Positions 40,179 through 48,064 of a stretch of DNA of 64,000 bases are shown here, in pieces. The stretch comes from CAVVSD01 sp963750895. GTDB taxonomy: Bacteria > Actinomycetota > Thermoleophilia > Solirubrobacterales > Solirubrobacteraceae. A model generated the notes under the pieces. It saw nothing but the letters and a program-made list of their open reading frames with translations, was not told the DNA's origin and made no database searches. Each line of letters begins with the position of its first letter. The stretch's first letter is position 1. Location of the stretch: NCBI GenBank assembly GCA_963750895.1, contig CAVVSD010000001.1, positions 620,001-684,000 on the forward strand, given 5' to 3'. The position numbers were made by a program, and so were the translations under genes.

Positions 40179-42149
40179 GTGACGACGGACACGGGCGGAC
40201 GCCTGCTCTGGGAGCCCAGCGCCGAGGCGATCGAGCGCACGACGATGACCGCGTATGCGCGGTGGTTGCAGAAGGAGCGCGGACTGCGCTTCGACGGCTA
40301 CCACGACCTCTGGCAGTGGTCGGTCGACGACATCGAGGCGTTCTGGGCCTCGATCTGGGACTTCTTCGAGGTCAAGGCGGAGCGCCCGTACAAGCGGGTC
40401 CTCGGGCGGCGGGAGATGCCGGGGGCCGAGTGGTTCCCCGGCGCACGGCTGTCCTACGCCGAGCACATCTTCCGCGACCGCGACGACGCGGCCGTCGCGA
40501 TGATCCACGAGTCCGAGGCGCGGGACCGCGGCGAGGTCACCTGGGGCGAGCTGCGCGAGCAGGTCGCCGGCATCGCGGCCGGTCTGCGCGAGATGGGCGT
40601 CGGGCACGGCGATCGCGTCGTCGGCTACCTGCCGAACATCCCCGAGACGATCGCGATCTTCCTCGCCTGCGCGAGCATCGGCGCGACGTGGTCGTGCTGC
40701 TCGCCGGACTTCGGCATCCGCTCCGTGGTCGACCGCTTCGCGCAGATCGAGCCGAAGGTGCTCTTCGCGGCGGACGGCTACCGCTACGGCGGCAAGGACT
40801 TCGACCGCCACGACGCCATCGCGCAGCTGCAGGGCCAGCTCCCGACGCTGCAGCACACGGTCGTCGTGCCCTACCTCGATCCGGAGGCGACGACCGGCGA
40901 CCTCGAGCGCGCCTCGACGCTGCCGGAGATGCAGCGCGAGGGCGAGCTGACGTTCGCCCAGCTGCCGTTCGCCCATCCGCTCTGGGTCCTCTACTCGTCG
41001 GGGACGACCGGGCTTCCCAAGGCCATCGTCCACGGGCAGGGCGGCGTGCTCCTCGAGCACCTGAAGGTCCTGGGACTCCAGGCCGACCTCCAGGCGGAGG
41101 ACCGGTTCTTCTGGTTCACGACCACCGGCTGGATGATGTGGAACTTCCTCGTCGGCGGCCTGCTGACCGACGCGACGATCCTGCTCTACGACGGCAACCC
41201 GGCGACGCCGAGCCTCGACCGCCTGTGGGACTTCGCGTCGGACACCGGCATGACGTGCTTCGGCACGAGCGCCGCGTACATCTCCGCCTGCATGAAGTCC
41301 GACGTCCGTCCCGCCGAGGGCCGTGACCTCAGCCGCCTGCGCTCGGTCGGATCGACGGGCTCGCCGCTGTCCCCCGACGGCTTCCGCTGGGTCTACGAGC
41401 ACGTGGGCTCCGACACCTGGCTGTTCTCCACGAGCGGCGGCACGGACGTCGTCAGCGCCTTCGTCGGCGGGGTGCCGACGCTGCCCGTCTACGAGGGCGA
41501 GCTGCAGGGCCGGGCGCTGGGCGCCGCGATCCAGGCCTGGGACGAGGAGGGCCGGGCGGTCGTCGGCCAGGTCGGCGAGCTCGTCCTCACCGAGCCGCTG
41601 CCGTCGATGCCGGTGTTCTTCTGGGGCGACCCCGACGGCGAGCGCTACCGCGACTCGTACTTCTCGGTGTACCCGGGCATCTGGCGCCACGGCGACTGGA
41701 TCGAGATCACCGAGCGCGGCACCGCGATCATCTCCGGCAGGTCGGACTCGACGATCAACCGCGGCGGCATCCGGATGGGGACGGCCGAGATCTACAGCGC
41801 CGTCCTCGCGCTCGACGAGATCCGCGACGCGCTCGTCGTCGACATCCCGCAGGAGGGCGAGGAGTCGTGGCTGCCGCTGTTCGTCGTGCTCGAGGACGGC
41901 GCCGAGCTGGACGACGACCTCGTGAAGGCGATCCGCAAGCGCGTCCGCGAGGACTGCTCTCCGCGGCACGTGCCCAGCGAGGTCATCGCGATCGACGCCG
42001 TCCCGCGCACGCTGTCGGGCAAGGCGCTGGAGGTGCCGGTCAAGCGCATCCTCATGGGCACCGCGCCCGAGAAGGCGGCCAGCCGGGACTCGCTCGCGAA
42101 CCCCGAGGCACTCGACTGGTTCGCGGAGCTGGCGAAGAGCCGCGAGTGA
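40179..42149 (+). CDS. Acetoacetate--CoA ligase
   Basis: About 656 residues, ANL superfamily. N-terminal MTAYARWLQKERGLRFDGYHDLWQWSV is typical of acetoacetyl-CoA synthetases; the AMP-binding motif is YSSGTTGLPKAIVHG, followed by TTTGWMMWNFLVGGLL and GDWIEITERGTAIISGRSDSTINRGG. C-terminal PRTLSGKALEVPVKRIL holds the catalytic Lys. Activates acetoacetate with ATP and CoA, feeding ketone bodies to lipid synthesis or oxidation. I prefer GTG 40179 because TAGGAT is 7 nt before it; an ATG at 40170 in the same frame overlaps that hexamer. Its TGA overlaps the next start as GTGA. Confidence 0.93.
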   Translation: MTTDTGGRLLWEPSAEAIERTTMTAYARWLQKERGLRFDGYHDLWQWSVDDIEAFWASIWDFFEVKAERPYKRVLGRREMPGAEWFPGARLSYAEHIFRDRDDAAVAMIHESEARDRGEVTWGELREQVAGIAAGLREMGVGHGDRVVGYLPNIPETIAIFLACASIGATWSCCSPDFGIRSVVDRFAQIEPKVLFAADGYRYGGKDFDRHDAIAQLQGQLPTLQHTVVVPYLDPEATTGDLERASTLPEMQREGELTFAQLPFAHPLWVLYSSGTTGLPKAIVHGQGGVLLEHLKVLGLQADLQAEDRFFWFTTTGWMMWNFLVGGLLTDATILLYDGNPATPSLDRLWDFASDTGMTCFGTSAAYISACMKSDVRPAEGRDLSRLRSVGSTGSPLSPDGFRWVYEHVGSDTWLFSTSGGTDVVSAFVGGVPTLPVYEGELQGRALGAAIQAWDEEGRAVVGQVGELVLTEPLPSMPVFFWGDPDGERYRDSYFSVYPGIWRHGDWIEITERGTAIISGRSDSTINRGGIRMGTAEIYSAVLALDEIRDALVVDIPQEGEESWLPLFVVLEDGAELDDDLVKAIRKRVREDCSPRHVPSEVIAIDAVPRTLSGKALEVPVKRILMGTAPEKAASRDSLANPEALDWFAELAKSRE

Positions 42150-42911
42150 GCCTGCTCGCCGTCGCGGAGGAGGCCGCGATCGCGGCGGGCGAGCTGCTGC
42201 GCGAGCGCTTCGAGGCGGGCGTCGAGCGCGCGCTGCGGACGAAGTCGACGCCGACCGATCTCGTGTCCGCGGCCGACCTCGCGGCGGAGGCCGCGATCCG
42301 CGAGGTGCTGACCGCGCGGCGCCCTGACGACGCCGTCCTGGGGGAGGAGGGGCGGCCGGCAGGGCGATGAGGACGCGCTGCTCTGGGTCGTCGACCCCCT
42401 CGACGGCACGCTGAACTTCCTGCACGGGCTCCCGGCCTGGTGCGTGAGCGTCGCCGTGCGCGACGCCGACGGGCCCCTGGCGGGCGTGATCCTCGATCCG
42501 CTGCGCGGCGAGCTGTTCGCCGCGTCCCGGGACGGGGAGGCGCGCCTCGGCGAGGCCGTGCTCGGCGGCTCGGCGTGCACCGAGCTCGCGCAGGCCATCG
42601 TCGGCACCGGCTTCGCGTACGAGGCGCAGGTGCGGGGTGGCCAGGGCGAGGCGGTCGCGCGCCTGCTGCCGAGGATCGCGAACCTGCGCCGCACCGGCGC
42701 GTGCGCGCTGGACCTCGCGTGGACCGCGGCCGGGCGCCTGGACGCGTTCTACGAGCGCGCGGTCCAGGAGTGGGACGTCGCGGCCGGGGAGCTCATCTGC
42801 GCCCGGGCCGGGCTCGTGGTGGAGCGCATGCCGGCCGTCGACGGGATGCCGGCAGGGATCCTGGCCGCGCCCCCGGCGTTCGCGGACGACCTCCGCGCCG
42901 TCGTCGGCTAG
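42146..42911 (+). pseudogene. Inositol monophosphatase family protein, frameshifted
   Basis: The N-terminal part (VSLLAVAEEAAIAAGELLRERF, then STPTDLVSAADLAAEAAIREVL and VLGEEG with the metal Glu) runs from GTG 42146 to a TGA at 42368. The rest (ALLWVVDPLDGTLNFLHG, the catalytic DPLDGT box, to VQEWDVAAGELI with the last metal Asp) continues in another frame to TAG 42909. One base restored in the GGG at 42362-42364 rejoins them into a normal protein of about 255 residues with every catalytic residue. So it is probably a working phosphatase with a sequence error. It dephosphorylates inositol or similar sugar phosphates. Confidence 0.85.
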
Positions 42912-42914
42912 GGG

Positions 42915-43625
42915 CTAGCGCGGCAGGCGCCGCACGACGGCGCCCGGCAGCAGCTTCACCACGAGCGCGAGCGCCCGCATCGAGCGCGGGACGTAGACGA
43001 CGCCGCGTCCCCGCCGCAGCGCGTCGACGGTCGCCTCGGCGACCTGGGCGGGCGTCGCGGACAGCGGCGGCGCCTTGCGGCCCGCCGTCATCTGCGTCGG
43101 GACGAAGCCGGGACGGACGACGAGCACGCGCACGCCCGTCGCGTCGGCGATGCCGCGGGCGAGGAAGTCCGTGGCCGCCTTGCCCGCGGCGTAGACGTAG
43201 TTCGCCGGCCGGGGGCGCTCCGCTGCGACCGACGACAGCAGCACGATCGACCCCGAACCCTGCCGCTCCAGCCGCGCGGCGAGGCGCAGGAGCGCCGAGC
43301 CGCCGCCGAGCGCGTTGGTGCGCAGGAGGGCGACGGAGGCATCCGGATCCTTCGCGCCCGGCCATTCGTCGCCGAGCGCGCCGAACGCCACCACCGCCAC
43401 GTCCACGCTGCCGCCGGCCGCGGCCCACGCGGCGTCGAGCGCCGCCTCGTGCTCGTCGGTCGCGTCGGCGTCGAAGGCGATCGTCTCCACGCGCGCACGG
43501 CCGACGGCGGTCGCCCCGAAGCGCTCGGGCGAGCGGCCCGCGAGCACGGCGACGTCCGGATCGAGCGCCTGCGCGATCGCGACCCCGAGCTCGGAGCCGC
43601 CCCCGAGCACGAGGACGGACGTCAT
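42915..43625 (-). CDS. Short-chain dehydrogenase (DprE2-like group)
   Basis: 236 residues. NAD(P) motif GGGSELGVAIAQAL, NALGG strand, catalytic Ser in LLSSVAAERPRPANYVYAAGKAATDFL with Tyr-x3-Lys (YAAGK). GGGSELG and the PANYVYAAGKAA block resemble the decaprenylphospho-erythro-pentofuranosid-2-ulose reductases (DprE2) of actinobacteria; no DprE1 is adjacent, so this is a similarity, not an assignment. Start overlaps the stop of the PPOX gene. Convergent with the inositol phosphatase, 3 nt apart. Confidence 0.85.
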   Translation of the reverse strand: MTSVLVLGGGSELGVAIAQALDPDVAVLAGRSPERFGATAVGRARVETIAFDADATDEHEAALDAAWAAAGGSVDVAVVAFGALGDEWPGAKDPDASVALLRTNALGGGSALLRLAARLERQGSGSIVLLSSVAAERPRPANYVYAAGKAATDFLARGIADATGVRVLVVRPGFVPTQMTAGRKAPPLSATPAQVAEATVDALRRGRGVVYVPRSMRALALVVKLLPGAVVRRLPR

Positions 43626-44008
43626 TCGCCGTGCACGTTCACGTGCTCGGCCTCGACGTAGTACTTGATGCGGACCTCGCCGGGGAACCCGCCGTCGTAG
43701 TCGTGGCCGGTGTACTTGTGGGAGAGCTGGTTGATGTGGTCCTGGGCGCCCTCGAACTGCGTCTCGGTGACGCGCCCGCGGATCTGCGCGTACGTGTAGG
43801 GGTCCTCCGAGCCGGCGACCAGGATCGTCACGCGCGGATCGCGGTCGATGATCTTCGGCCACACCCGTCCCTGCGACGTGTTCAGCGTGATGCGATCGCC
43901 CTCGACGTCGATCCAGGTGTAGACGGAGAAGACGCTGCCGTCCTTGCGACCCATCGAGACCGTCGCGAAGTTCCTGCCCGCCAGCAGCGCCCGTGCGCGC
44001 TCGTCCAT
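43622..44008 (-). CDS. PPOX-class (split beta-barrel) F420- or FMN-dependent protein
   Basis: 128 residues forming a split beta-barrel flavin fold: ARALLAGRNFATVSMGRKDGSVFSVYTWIDVEGDRITLNTSQGRVWPKIIDRDPRVTILV. This is the pyridoxamine-5-phosphate-oxidase-like class; the NTSQGRVWPKIIDRDPRV region fits F420-using members, and the window encodes F420 synthesis, so an F420-dependent reductase is likely (inference). A strong GAGGAGAG ribosome site precedes ATG 44008. The downstream SDR overlaps by 4 nt. Confidence 0.85.
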   Translation of the reverse strand: MDERARALLAGRNFATVSMGRKDGSVFSVYTWIDVEGDRITLNTSQGRVWPKIIDRDPRVTILVAGSEDPYTYAQIRGRVTETQFEGAQDHINQLSHKYTGHDYDGGFPGEVRIKYYVEAEHVNVHGE

Positions 44009-44235
44009 CGGCTCTCCTCTGTGGGGGGAGCCTTCGTATCACTCCTGTGCGCCCCGCGGCGGACCGGCCCCCCTCAGGTGAGGGGTCCAGGGCGGTCGAC
44101 GCCCCCTGAACGCGGGCTGGGGCGGAGGCCCGGGCGGGTGCAGCCTGGGTGCATGGCACACGTCATCCGCGACGATCCCGCCCGGCGGCGTCGTGCCGCT
44201 GCACGCCACCCGGACCCGTGGGCGACGAGACGTAG

Positions 44236-44309
44236 TGCCCGGAGCGGGATTCGAACCCGCACTGCATCGGGTTTGAGCCGATCGCCTCTGCCAGTTGGGC
44301 TACCCGGGC
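44236..44309 (-). tRNA. tRNA with anticodon CAA (Leu by anticodon) but class I body
   Basis: A complete cloverleaf: 7-bp acceptor (GCCCGGG with TCCGGGC), T8, a D arm with the GG pair, anticodon stem ATCGG/CCGAT around loop CTCAAAC (T33, anticodon CAA), variable loop of only 5 nt (GCAGT), T arm GCGGG-TTCGAAT-CCCGC, discriminator A. CCA is not encoded. CAA reads Leu codon UUG, but bacterial tRNA-Leu normally has a long variable arm, as the neighbour at 44363 does. All stems pair well, so it is not a decayed copy. Confidence 0.85.
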
Positions 44310-44362
44310 GCGGTCGACATCGTACGACCACGCCCGGCCGCCGACCTATGATCGGCGCGTCA

Positions 44363-44445
<83 letters not shown>

Positions 44446-44456
44446 TCCCTCGGTGC

Positions 44457-44756
44457 TCAGCCGATCCGCTCGTCGATGCGGACGTGGACGGTCTCGCCCG
44501 CCTCCTTGCCGATCGCCTTGCGCAGCTTGGCCCTGACGGGCAGCCGGTGCGTGCCGTCGCCCTGCGCCATGAGTGCGCCCTCGAACGGCTCGCCGTCGAT
44601 CGCGCCGCGGATCTTCACGAGCCCGCGCGTGCCGAAGAGCGTCGCAGCGTCGTCCATGACGACGCACGTCCACGCCCCCGGGTTGTCGCCCTTGTGAAGC
44701 TGGGCGTCGAACTCTTTCACCATGTCCCCGAGACGCTCGCGGACGGCCGAACTCAT
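44457..44756 (-). CDS. DUF1905 domain protein
   Basis: 99 residues. KEFDAQLHKGDNPGAWTCVVMDD starts the family core, followed by FGTRGLVKIRGAIDGEPFEGALMAQGDGTHRLPVRAKLRKAIGKEAGETVHVRI, the DUF1905 small beta-barrel. Role unknown. ATG 44756 overlaps the stop of the Bax-inhibitor gene (ATGA), so they are co-translated; an internal ATG at 44723 is an alternative. The 3' end lies 11 nt from the tRNA-Leu(TAG) gene on the other strand. Confidence 0.85.
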   Translation of the reverse strand: MSSAVRERLGDMVKEFDAQLHKGDNPGAWTCVVMDDAATLFGTRGLVKIRGAIDGEPFEGALMAQGDGTHRLPVRAKLRKAIGKEAGETVHVRIDERIG

Positions 44757-45397
44757 CGCCGGCCGAAGAGATTCAGCAGCGACAGGAAGATGTTCACGAT
44801 CGAGACGAAGATGCCGGTGGCGAGCCACACGATGTCGTCCTCGGTCGCGTGCTTGCGGACGTAGTTGAAGTCCACCACGAGCAGCGCGCAGGAGACGACG
44901 ATCACGGCGATGCTCAGCAGCGGGTTCCCGGCGCCGCCGACGAGCAGCAGGATCAGGCTGATGCCGAACAGGCCGAGCATCGCGAAGGACAGCGGGCGGA
45001 TCCACCGCGCGAGGTCCTTCGAGGTCGCCAGGCCGATCGCGCCCATGAGCAGGACCGCCAGCGCGGTCCCGGCCGCGGCCTGGGTGATCGCCTCCGGGTC
45101 GCTCTGGACGTACTCGTTGAGGACCGGGCCGAGGCTGATCCCGAGGATGAGCGCCGCCGCGAAGAGCCACAGCATCCCGATCGGTCCCGCGCGCAACGGC
45201 CGGACGAACGACTGGGCGAAGATCATCCCGATCGCGACGAACCCGAGGATCGTGGCCGTCCCGGGCGCGACGTCGCGGCCGATGAGCGACCCGACGGCGA
45301 GGAAGGCGATGGCGACGCCGACCAGCAGCATCACCTGACCGAAGATCGCGGTCGTCTGACTGGTGGCGCGGGCGCGCTCGTCGGCGTAGATGCTCAT
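44753..45397 (-). CDS. Bax inhibitor-1 / YccA-family membrane protein
   Basis: 214 residues, seven hydrophobic helices. The short polar N-terminus (MSIYADERARATSQTTAIFGQVMLLVG) and the last helices (LSIAVIVVSCALLVVDFNYVRKHATEDDIVWLATGIFVSIVNIFLSLLNLFGRR) match the bacterial BI-1 group; FVSIVNIFLSLLNLFG is a diagnostic end. Members are thought to be pH-sensitive Ca2+ leak channels or to interact with membrane proteases. Overlaps the DUF1905 gene. Confidence 0.88.
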   Translation of the reverse strand: MSIYADERARATSQTTAIFGQVMLLVGVAIAFLAVGSLIGRDVAPGTATILGFVAIGMIFAQSFVRPLRAGPIGMLWLFAAALILGISLGPVLNEYVQSDPEAITQAAAGTALAVLLMGAIGLATSKDLARWIRPLSFAMLGLFGISLILLLVGGAGNPLLSIAVIVVSCALLVVDFNYVRKHATEDDIVWLATGIFVSIVNIFLSLLNLFGRR

Positions 45398-45419
45398 GGC
45401 ACCCGCACCCTAACCAGCG

Positions 45420-45857
45420 CTAGCCCCCGCCCGTGACCTCGATGTCCACGTCGATGTTGCCCCGCGTCGCGTTGGAGTACGGGCAGCGCTCGTGCGCCGC
45501 GGCGACGAGCTCCTCGGCGTCGGCCTGGGGGAGCCCGGGCACGTTCGCCTTCAGCCGCACCGCCAGCCCGAACTTGCCGCCCGGGCCGCTGCGGCCGATG
45601 TCCACCTCGGCCGTCAGCGTCGCGCCGTCGACGACCGACTCGCGCTCCTCGCGCCGCGCGACGCTGCGCATCGCGTTGGCGAAGCACGCCGCGTAGCCCG
45701 CGGCGAAGAGCTGCTCGGGATTCGTCCCGTCGCCGCCAGGACCGCCCATCCGCTCCGGCATGCTCATCTCGAGGTCGAGCTTGCCGTCGTCGGTCCGGAC
45801 GTGGCCGTTACGTCCTTTGTCGGTCGCCGTTGCGACCGCGGTGTAGAGCGCCTTCAC
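45420..45857 (-). CDS. ohr: Organic hydroperoxide resistance protein (Ohr, OsmC family)
   Basis: 145 residues. Thiol peroxidase with its two catalytic cysteines, Cys58 (AAGYAACFANAM) and Cys125 (AAHERCPYSNATRGN), and the family start MKALYTAVATATDKGRNGHV. Reduces fatty-acid and other organic hydroperoxides using lipoylated proteins. No OhrR regulator is adjacent. Sits 10 nt after the YcaQ-like gene on the same strand, giving a small stress/repair cluster. Confidence 0.94.
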   Translation of the reverse strand: MKALYTAVATATDKGRNGHVRTDDGKLDLEMSMPERMGGPGGDGTNPEQLFAAGYAACFANAMRSVARREERESVVDGATLTAEVDIGRSGPGGKFGLAVRLKANVPGLPQADAEELVAAAHERCPYSNATRGNIDVDIEVTGGG

Positions 45858-45867
45858 GCAACCGACG

Positions 45868-47082
45868 CTAGCGCGGGACGCAGTGCGGGCGCGAGGTCAC
45901 CCGCGGTCGACGACCGAGACGCCCGCCGAGTCCCAACCAGCCGGCCATGAGCTCGAGCTCGTCCGCGAGCGCCTCGGCGGTGTGCGGCGGGGCGCCGGGC
46001 TCGGCGTGCGCGGCCTGCACGAGCAGGAGGCCGGCCTTGCGGTCGGCCTTGAGGTCGACCCGCGCGACGAGCGTGTCGCCGAGCAGGAACGGCAGCACGT
46101 AGTACCCGTGCACGCGCTTCGGCGCCGGGACGTAGATCTCGATCCGGTAGCGGAAGCCGAACAGCCGCTCCGCGCGCGGGCGTTCCCAGACGAGCGAGTC
46201 GAACGGCCCGACGAGCGCCCGCGCGTCGACGGAGCGCGGCAGCTTCGCGCCCGGATCGACGTAGGCCGCCTGACCCCAACCCTCCACCTGCACCGGCGCG
46301 AGCTCGTCGCCCTCGACGAGCTCGGCGACCCGCGCCCGCGCGTCGGCCACCGGCAGACGGAAGTAGTCGCGCAGGTCGCGCTCGGTCGCGACCCCGAGCG
46401 CGCGCGCCGCGATGCGGACGAGCTCGCGCTGGGCGTCGGCCACGTCGGGCGTGGGCGTCTCGATGACGGCCCGGGGCAGGACCCGCTCGGGCAGGTCGTA
46501 CAGGCGCTCGAACCCCCGTCGCCGCGCCGATGTCACCTGTCCGCTCCAGAACAGGAACTCCAGCGCGCGCTTCGTGTGGGACCAATCCCACCACGGCCCC
46601 GACCTGCGCCGCTGGTCGCCCTCGAGCGCCGCCAGCTCGCTCGCTGCGACAGGCCCGCGCTCGCCGACCGTCTCCAGGACGCGCTCGACGAGGTCCGGGT
46701 GCTCTTCGGCGACCTTCCGGATGCCGCCCCACGCGTCGAGGTACGCGGACTCCATCCGCCACCGCAGCAGCGGCTGCACCGCGACCGGCAGCAGCGACGC
46801 CTCGTGTCCCCAGTACTCGAACAGTCGCCGCGGCGCGTTCCACGACGCGCGGTCGAGCATCTCGGTGTCGTACGGGCCGACCCGCGCGAAGAGCGGCAGG
46901 TAGTGGGCGCGCTGCAGCACGTTCACCGAGTCGATCTGCAGCAGCCCGACGCGCGAGAGGACCTTGCGCAGCGCCCATCCGTCGGACGGCTTCTCGCGCA
47001 GGCCGTCGGCGAAGCCCTGCGCCCAGAGCGCCATGCGCCGCGCCTGCGCGGCCGAGAGGCGCTCGCGCGGCCTGGGCGACAT
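45868..47082 (-). CDS. YcaQ/AlkX-type DNA glycosylase (winged-helix HTH_42 family)
   Basis: 404 residues. The catalytic Q-x-D motif is Q49-I-D51 in VGLLQIDSVNVLQRAHYLPLFARVG. Other family blocks are LFEYWGHEASLLP, WWDWSHTKRALEFLFWSGQV and GPFDSLVWERPRAERLFGF. YcaQ proteins unhook DNA interstrand crosslinks and remove bulky alkylated bases. The chain is complete with its arginine-rich C-terminus. Starts at ATG 47082, divergent from the glutathione-transferase-like gene. Next to ohr, it suggests defence against reactive chemicals. Confidence 0.9.
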   Translation of the reverse strand: MSPRPRERLSAAQARRMALWAQGFADGLREKPSDGWALRKVLSRVGLLQIDSVNVLQRAHYLPLFARVGPYDTEMLDRASWNAPRRLFEYWGHEASLLPVAVQPLLRWRMESAYLDAWGGIRKVAEEHPDLVERVLETVGERGPVAASELAALEGDQRRRSGPWWDWSHTKRALEFLFWSGQVTSARRRGFERLYDLPERVLPRAVIETPTPDVADAQRELVRIAARALGVATERDLRDYFRLPVADARARVAELVEGDELAPVQVEGWGQAAYVDPGAKLPRSVDARALVGPFDSLVWERPRAERLFGFRYRIEIYVPAPKRVHGYYVLPFLLGDTLVARVDLKADRKAGLLLVQAAHAEPGAPPHTAEALADELELMAGWLGLGGRLGRRPRVTSRPHCVPR

Positions 47083-47125
47083 CGCGCCGAATCTACCCCC
47101 GGGTGCCGACGGCTACCGTCACGGT

Positions 47126-48064
47126 GTGACCCTCGAGCACTTCGACCTCGGTCGCGAGGCGGCCGATTCCGGCGCGTTCGTCCGCCAGGACAGCAGCTTC
47201 CGCGACGCCGTCAGCGCGGACGGATCGACGGAGTTCCCCGCCGCGGCCGGCCGCTACCACCTCTACGTCGCACGCGCCTGCCCCTGGGCGCACCGCACGC
47301 TCATCGTCCGCACGCTGAAGGGCCTGGAGGGGGCGATCGACGTCTCCTACGCGCACCCGTTCCGCGACGATCGGGGCTGGGCGTTCCCCGGCGGCGACCA
47401 CGTCGACCAGCTCAACGGCTTCGACCTGCTGTCGGAGGCGTACGAGCGCACCGATCCCGCCTTCGAGGGCCGCGTGTCCGTCCCCGTCCTGTGGGACAAG
47501 GTGACGGGGCGGATCGTGAACAACGAGTCCTCCGAGATCATCCGGATGCTCAACAGCGAGTTCGACGCGTTCGCCGAGCACCCGGAGGTCGACCTCTATC
47601 CGGACGACCTCCGCCCGGAGATCGACCGGATCAACCACCGGGTCTACGAGGAGATCAACAACGGCGTCTATCGCGCCGGGTTCGCCCGCAGCCAGGAGGC
47701 CTATGACGAGGCCTTCGACACGCTGTTCGCCGCCCTCGCGTGGCTCGAGGAGCTGCTCGGCGAGCGCCGCTACCTCGCCGGCGACCGCATCACCGAGGCC
47801 GACTGGCGGCTGTTCACGACCCTCGCCCGCTTCGACGCCATCTACTACGTGCACTTCCGCTGCAACGGCCGGCTGATCGCGGACCACCCGAACCTGTGGG
47901 CGTACGCGCGCGAGCTCTACGCGCAGCCCGGGGTGGCCGAGACGTTCGACCTCGCCGAGGCGAAGGAGCACTACTACACGACGCACGACGAGCTGAACCC
48001 GAAGCACATCATCCCGAAGGGGCCGTTCCAGGACTGGACCGCGCCGCACGGGCGCGGCGCATGA
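47126..48064 (+). CDS. Glutathionyl-hydroquinone-reductase-like (xi-class) transferase
   Basis: 312 residues. The catalytic motif is RACPWAHRT with Cys52. FRDAVS, GRYHLYVARACPWAHRTLIVR, VPVLWDKVTGRIVNNESSEIIRML and the long C-terminal helix bundle with RFDAIYYVHFRCN are classic xi-class blocks. These enzymes reduce glutathionyl- or mycothiol-linked quinones. GTG start, no Shine-Dalgarno, TACCGT (47114-47119) 6 nt upstream. Overlaps the GMC oxidoreductase start by 4 nt; the pair may act on quinone-type compounds. Confidence 0.9.
   Translation: MTLEHFDLGREAADSGAFVRQDSSFRDAVSADGSTEFPAAAGRYHLYVARACPWAHRTLIVRTLKGLEGAIDVSYAHPFRDDRGWAFPGGDHVDQLNGFDLLSEAYERTDPAFEGRVSVPVLWDKVTGRIVNNESSEIIRMLNSEFDAFAEHPEVDLYPDDLRPEIDRINHRVYEEINNGVYRAGFARSQEAYDEAFDTLFAALAWLEELLGERRYLAGDRITEADWRLFTTLARFDAIYYVHFRCNGRLIADHPNLWAYARELYAQPGVAETFDLAEAKEHYYTTHDELNPKHIIPKGPFQDWTAPHGRGA

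Noticed and set aside
44153..44235. A short basic ORF starting MAHVIRDDPARRRR upstream of the tRNA pair
   Set aside because: It runs straight through the tRNA on the other strand, has no stop before it and no recognisable features.
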